64,000 nt of DNA, taken from positions 186,001 to 250,000 of the forward strand of contig JAXLUM010000004.1 of assembly GCA_046329515.1 (NCBI GenBank). Reading direction: 5' to 3'. The translations under genes were made by a program, and so were the position numbers. Positions 59,874 to 64,000 of the stretch are shown in pieces. The notes below the pieces were generated by a model. It searched no databases. It worked only from the letters and a program-made list of their open reading frames with translations, and was not told the origin of the DNA. Within the stretch, counting starts at the first letter, position 1, and every line of letters begins with the position of its first letter. The stretch is from Bog-950 sp046329515 (lineage in GTDB: Bacteria > Bacteroidota > Bacteroidia > Chitinophagales > LD1).

Positions 59874-62800
59874 TTGAATACTTTAAAGGCAATAACCGCT
59901 TATCGATTGCAACATTTACATTTTTCTGTTTTGACTATTGTAGTATTGCTATTTATTTCTTCTTGTTATCATAAACAATCGCAATTTGAAATTCTTTACC
60001 CAAGCAACACAGGTTTAACATTTAATCCTTTAAGTAAACGAATCAATTCAAATGACAATGGGATAAAAGAATCTGGTAATGGTGTTGCTATAGGTGATTT
60101 TAACAAAGATGGAATGCCGGATATCTTGTTAAGCGGAATATATGCCAATCCGGAAGTTTATCTAAATGAAGGGGAATTTCATTTTAGAAATATCACTGAA
60201 TCTTCAGGGATACAGCCAGCAAGAGGATACAATTCGTATGGCGCATCGATAGTTGATATTAACGGAGATGGTTGGGATGATATTTATCTTTGTCAAAATG
60301 GATCTGAAGATCAGAATAATGACTCTGCCTTTCACAATCTGCTTTACGTGAACAATCGCAACAATACCTTCTCGGAGGAAAGCGCAGAATATGGATTAAA
60401 CCTGAGTGGGCATTATTACATGCCCTACTTTTTTGATTACGACCGTGATAATGATGTCGATATATTCATTCTTGGTTGGCCAAATTTTAACTCTAATCCA
60501 TTAGATATCTCTTTCATGGGAAAAGCATTAAAAGATAGTAGCGGGCCGTATTCATTGCTAATGGAAAACAATAATGGTCACTACATAAATGTAACTCGAG
60601 AAAAGGGTATAAAAACTTTGCCTGCTACAAACAACTCTTGCGTAATAGCCGACATTAATCGCGATAGCTGGCCAGATATTTTCGTAGCAAATGACTTTAT
60701 ATTTCCTGATCAACTTTACATCAATCATAAAGGATACTTTAAAGATGAAATGGCAACCTATTTTTCCAAAACTGCATTATTTAGCATGGGAGTTGAATGT
60801 GAAGATTTTAATAACGATCTTTATCCAGATCTTTTAGAGCTGGATATGCTAAGCGAAGGCCACTATAGACGAAAGTTGAATACACTAAGCCTATCTACCG
60901 GATTTTATGAAGAATTATTCAAAAAGTCCTTCCCACAATATCAAAGAAATTTTTTGCATTTAAGTAATAAAGGTAAAAGTTTTAGTGATGTGTCCTATTT
61001 GGCAGGAATTGAATCTACTGAATGGAGTTGGACTCCACTTGGTGTAGATTTTGACAACGACGGGTGGAAGGATATTTTTATTACGGCTGGAAGTCGAAAA
61101 GAACTTACTAATCTAGATCAAATGAGTAATTATCAAGACGAAGCAGGAAATTACGATGTAATTAAACAATGGCAATTAGATTGGCGAAATATTCCATCTC
61201 ATTCTTATCACAACTACATTTTTCGCAACCGAAACGGGTTACACTTCATCAACAAAACTATTGAGTGGGGATTGAGTCACACTACAAATAGTGAGGGCGC
61301 AGCATATGCGGACTTTGACAATGATGGAGACTTGGATTTGATTTTATGCAACACCAATGTAAGCCCTTACATCCTTTGTAATCACAATGAGATAATAAAT
61401 CCCCAAAATAAGTGGCTCACAATTAAGGCGCAGAAGGGGAATGGGGGATCTAATATTATTGGATTGAAAGCCATTATTTACTTTAGTAATAAGTCTCAAT
61501 ATGCTGAAATTACAGGAGCTAAAGGATTTCTCTCAACTAGTGAGCCTATAATTCATTTTGGAACGGACACCTTTCATAAAGTTGATAGTCTCAGAATTAT
61601 ATGGCCCGATGGTAGAAGTCATTTATTTATAAATATTGAAACAGGTGTAACATTAAATGTTAGAGAAGATAGTATAGATTTAGAATATGATTTTTTACCA
61701 TCTAATTCTCCACCCCAGAGCATGAACATTAGTGCTGAAATTTTCTGTCATCGCGAGGACAATTTTGATGATTTTCGTAGAGATAAAATTATTCCTCATA
61801 GAATATCTCGCATGGGTCCTTCAATAGCATCAGGAGACGTAGATAATGATGGTGATGAAGATTTTTACATTGGAGGTGCGGCAGGTCAATCTGGAATATT
61901 ATATATACAACAAAGTGGTGGAAATTTCCTACCCGTTACTAATGGTATACTGTCAATTCCAGAAACACAAGATGTAAATGTTGTAGCATGGTGCGATATA
62001 AATCGCGATAGTAGGGTGGATTTAATTATGGGTAAGGGTTCCAATGCTGAAAATATTGATGATTCAATACAGCACTTAAGCATTTTAATCAATTTTGGGA
62101 ATGGTTCTTTCAAGAATACCGATATGGACCTACCTCGTATTCCAAATCCAATAAGCACAATAAGTATTAATGATTTTGACGGAGATAGCTTACCTGATAT
62201 TTTCATTGGTTGTAGAATAGTAGCAGGAAAATTCGGAAATTTACCAAACTCGTATATTCTAAAGAATCAAAAAGGCAAAATTATTGATATTACACAAAAG
62301 GTTGCACCGGAATTGTATGGACTCGGCATGGTTACTACGTCAAGCGCAGCTGACATAGATAATGATCAAATTAACGAGCTAATCGTTTCTGGAGAATTCA
62401 TGCAAATCCAAATTTTCAAAAAGCACAAGGGTATTTGGAGTATTGCAACAAATAATGGATTGAAAAACACAAACGGTCTGTGGGGACATATACAGTTTGT
62501 TGATATCGATAATGATGGCGACCTAGATCTCTTTGCTGGAAATTGGGGGCTGAATAGTATTTGGAGAGCAAGTATTAGCGAGCCACTCTCCCTTTGGGTA
62601 AATGACTTTGATGGCAATGGTATTACTGAAGCAGTATTATTCCATTACCTTCAAAATGTTAGCGCTCCTTTTATCAATCGCGATCTTTTCTGTAAACAAA
62701 TGCCCAAATTCTTCAATCAATTTAATAATTATGAAAGCTATGCTTCAGCAACAGAGAAAAGTATTTTTAATGATAAAACCTCTAACAAATCGCAAAAATT

Positions 62801-63191
62801 AGAAGTCTTTACACTAAATACATCTTTATTTTTAAATAATGGATATGGACGATTTATTTTAAAACAACTTCCCCTTGAATTCCAAAAAGCGCCGGTTCAA
62901 AGTTTCGTATTTTGGGATTTTAATGAAGACGGTAAAAAAGACGTAATAGTCCTAGGGAATAGCAACTCAAACTTTTATGATCAAGGTGATATTGATGCTC
63001 TACGTGGTACAATTTTCTTAGGGGATGGCAAAGGTAACTTCCTAAATTCGGGCAAGGATATTTTAGATAAACCCTACGTAATTAATAATTCAATTACCAT
63101 CAAGGATAAAGCTAATGGCAAAAGTCTGTTGTTACTTGGAGTCAACAACGATAGCTTAAAGATATTTACTATATCCGATCTTTACCCTTAG
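59874..63191 (+). CDS. VCBS/FG-GAP repeat lipoprotein with ASPIC domain (CRTAC-like)
   Basis: A 1105-residue secreted lipoprotein with lipobox ISSC (Cys 31). At least twelve FG-GAP/VCBS-type Ca-binding motifs are visible, such as GDFNKDGMPDILLSG, VDINGDGWDDIYLCQNG, VDFDNDGWKDIFITAG, ADFDNDGDLDLILCN, GDVDNDGDEDFYIGG and VDIDNDGDLDLFAGN, with an ASPIC/UnbV domain in the middle (about 515-600; RIIWPDGRSH). Such proteins form beta propellers. The start is TTG at 59874, with no in-frame ATG before the signal peptide. It overlaps the convergent haloperoxidase-type gene by 23 bp. CRTAC-like proteins often lie near PAP2 vanadium haloperoxidases. Confidence 0.88.
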   Translation: MNTLKAITAYRLQHLHFSVLTIVVLLFISSCYHKQSQFEILYPSNTGLTFNPLSKRINSNDNGIKESGNGVAIGDFNKDGMPDILLSGIYANPEVYLNEGEFHFRNITESSGIQPARGYNSYGASIVDINGDGWDDIYLCQNGSEDQNNDSAFHNLLYVNNRNNTFSEESAEYGLNLSGHYYMPYFFDYDRDNDVDIFILGWPNFNSNPLDISFMGKALKDSSGPYSLLMENNNGHYINVTREKGIKTLPATNNSCVIADINRDSWPDIFVANDFIFPDQLYINHKGYFKDEMATYFSKTALFSMGVECEDFNNDLYPDLLELDMLSEGHYRRKLNTLSLSTGFYEELFKKSFPQYQRNFLHLSNKGKSFSDVSYLAGIESTEWSWTPLGVDFDNDGWKDIFITAGSRKELTNLDQMSNYQDEAGNYDVIKQWQLDWRNIPSHSYHNYIFRNRNGLHFINKTIEWGLSHTTNSEGAAYADFDNDGDLDLILCNTNVSPYILCNHNEIINPQNKWLTIKAQKGNGGSNIIGLKAIIYFSNKSQYAEITGAKGFLSTSEPIIHFGTDTFHKVDSLRIIWPDGRSHLFINIETGVTLNVREDSIDLEYDFLPSNSPPQSMNISAEIFCHREDNFDDFRRDKIIPHRISRMGPSIASGDVDNDGDEDFYIGGAAGQSGILYIQQSGGNFLPVTNGILSIPETQDVNVVAWCDINRDSRVDLIMGKGSNAENIDDSIQHLSILINFGNGSFKNTDMDLPRIPNPISTISINDFDGDSLPDIFIGCRIVAGKFGNLPNSYILKNQKGKIIDITQKVAPELYGLGMVTTSSAADIDNDQINELIVSGEFMQIQIFKKHKGIWSIATNNGLKNTNGLWGHIQFVDIDNDGDLDLFAGNWGLNSIWRASISEPLSLWVNDFDGNGITEAVLFHYLQNVSAPFINRDLFCKQMPKFFNQFNNYESYASATEKSIFNDKTSNKSQKLEVFTLNTSLFLNNGYGRFILKQLPLEFQKAPVQSFVFWDFNEDGKKDVIVLGNSNSNFYDQGDIDALRGTIFLGDGKGNFLNSGKDILDKPYVINNSITIKDKANGKSLLLLGVNNDSLKIFTISDLYP

Positions 63192-64000
63192 TAAGGCAAA
63201 GGGTTATATAATGACCTATTTTTAAACCTTGTTCCCGACCTTTAATACAACTATACCGAATATGAATACCTCCATAAATACGGCTTTTGCCGGCCTCTTC
63301 ACTGGCATCTAATATCGAAGTAAATGTTCTTACAGGCAAGTTATAAGGATCATTGGTATTATCTATGAATGTTATACTGTCGCCAAAATAATCGGCCAAA
63401 ACTTGCGCCGCTGCAGCGGAAATGGTGCTATGTCCACAAGTAAACTCGGGGAAAGGCGGAGTTTCTATAATTGGCTTCCAATTAGGATCTATGTATCTAT
63501 TAATATACGTTACAGGTCTCATTGTACAATACTTATACTTATTTTGCCAACAAGCAATAAACGCATCAGCCAGCGCCAAGGAAGTACGTAAATAAACATC
63601 TGCACTTTGATCTGCAGTAAGCATCCGTTTTCTACATAATATAGCCGCAATATTTATCCAATGCCCAGGCGGACCTATTTGTCTATAGTTTAACATAGTA
63701 TGCCCTTTGCTTAAAATAATCAGGGGATTATCATCCCAAAAATGAGCAATCATTATTTTAATAGAATCAAGGTGCGCGGTAGTATCATAAACTTCTTTCA
63801 TCATAGCATAAAAAAGGCTGCCCGGATTAGTATCGAAGGGAACTTCAAATTGCTTTGATTCCCAACTTGAGCTGTCGATAGCAAAAGGTCTTTGAACTCC
63901 CCAATAAGGCTCTATGGCATCCGCATACTTTGGTGGGGTAGGTTGCCAACACATAAGTGCCGAAGAAGGTTTATATATAGGCATTTTTCGGGTTTGGGAA
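63169..64000 (-). CDS. Vanadium-dependent haloperoxidase-type PAP2 protein, 5' end outside the window
   Basis: A C-terminal fragment of at least 277 residues; the frame stays open to the right edge, so the true start lies beyond it. Visible features: a helix-rich body with RPVTYINRYIDPNWKP, then EFTCGHSTISAAAAQVLADY with the active-site His (Cys replaces the usual Ser in the SGH motif), and SRIYGGIHIRYSCIKGREQG. The Arg and His of RIYGGIH are 6 residues apart, the spacing of Arg490/His496 in vanadium chloroperoxidase. It would oxidise halides with peroxide, or act as a phosphatase. It is the fourth gene of the island. Confidence 0.82.
   Translation of the reverse strand, partial: SQTRKMPIYKPSSALMCWQPTPPKYADAIEPYWGVQRPFAIDSSSWESKQFEVPFDTNPGSLFYAMMKEVYDTTAHLDSIKIMIAHFWDDNPLIILSKGHTMLNYRQIGPPGHWINIAAILCRKRMLTADQSADVYLRTSLALADAFIACWQNKYKYCTMRPVTYINRYIDPNWKPIIETPPFPEFTCGHSTISAAAAQVLADYFGDSITFIDNTNDPYNLPVRTFTSILDASEEAGKSRIYGGIHIRYSCIKGREQGLKIGHYITLCLTKGKDRI

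Overview
This 64 kb window looks like the chromosome of a member of the Bacteroidota, probably a free-living or environmental one. Six secreted proteins end in a type IX secretion (T9SS) type-A sorting tail (a YPNP- or FPNP-type motif followed by a short beta-rich domain). There are two TonB-dependent receptors with carboxypeptidase-regulatory-like N-domains, many lipoproteins with Bacteroidota-style lipoboxes, a DUF5689 protein and SprB-type repeats. Shine-Dalgarno sequences are mostly absent, and many genes are preceded by the Bacteroidota -7 promoter element TAnnTTTG. No rRNA, tRNA, CRISPR array, transposase or phage gene was seen.

Layout. 1-5 kb: start of a cation-efflux gene, small periplasmic proteins and lipoproteins, a GNAT acetyltransferase, dihydrolipoyl dehydrogenase and an unrecognised 221-residue protein. 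5-12 kb: housekeeping genes (ribosomal protein S1, a NUDIX hydrolase, L-serine dehydratase, release factor 3). 11.7-15.2 kb: a caspase-like/TPR protein downstream of a radical SAM protein. 15.3-25.4 kb: a minus-strand run of secreted esterases/phosphatase (SGNH hydrolase, alpha/beta hydrolase, purple-acid-phosphatase-like protein), a TonB-dependent receptor, a phosphotransferase and a small NAD(P)-binding reductase. 25.6-35.6 kb: thioesterase, PLC-like phosphodiesterase, two overlapping glycosyltransferase genes (one split by a membrane module), RecQ, a LolD-like ATPase, PurC, PhoH, a SAM hydrolase and a small monooxygenase-like protein. 35.6-45.2 kb: a set of secreted or exported nucleases (endonuclease I, endonuclease/exonuclease/phosphatase, a lamin-tail/OB-fold protein) divergent from a TonB receptor and a DUF5689 lipoprotein, a plausible extracellular nucleic-acid scavenging locus. 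45.2-50 kb: envelope genes (LptF/G-type permease, PAP2 phosphatase, ArnT/PMT-type glycosyltransferase in a tight operon). 50-55 kb: a giant secreted M43 metalloprotease with PKD and SprB repeats. 55-57.4 kb: thioredoxin-like, WbqC-like and CvfB-like proteins.

At about 57.59 kb the composition changes abruptly to AT-rich. The last native sequence is the severed C-terminal end of a histidine kinase on the minus strand. The AT-rich segment continues to the window end and carries an unrecognised protein overlapping by 4 bp with a cobalamin-binding-type radical SAM enzyme, a 1105-residue VCBS/ASPIC (CRTAC-like) lipoprotein, and a convergent vanadium-haloperoxidase-type PAP2 enzyme that runs off the edge. 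This looks like a horizontally acquired island and is the best candidate for an undescribed system. The second most unusual object is the glycosyltransferase at 28.0-29.7 kb, whose two GT-B halves are separated in frame by a multi-helix membrane segment resembling helix X of cytochrome oxidase subunit I and by a tract of heptad DNA repeats.
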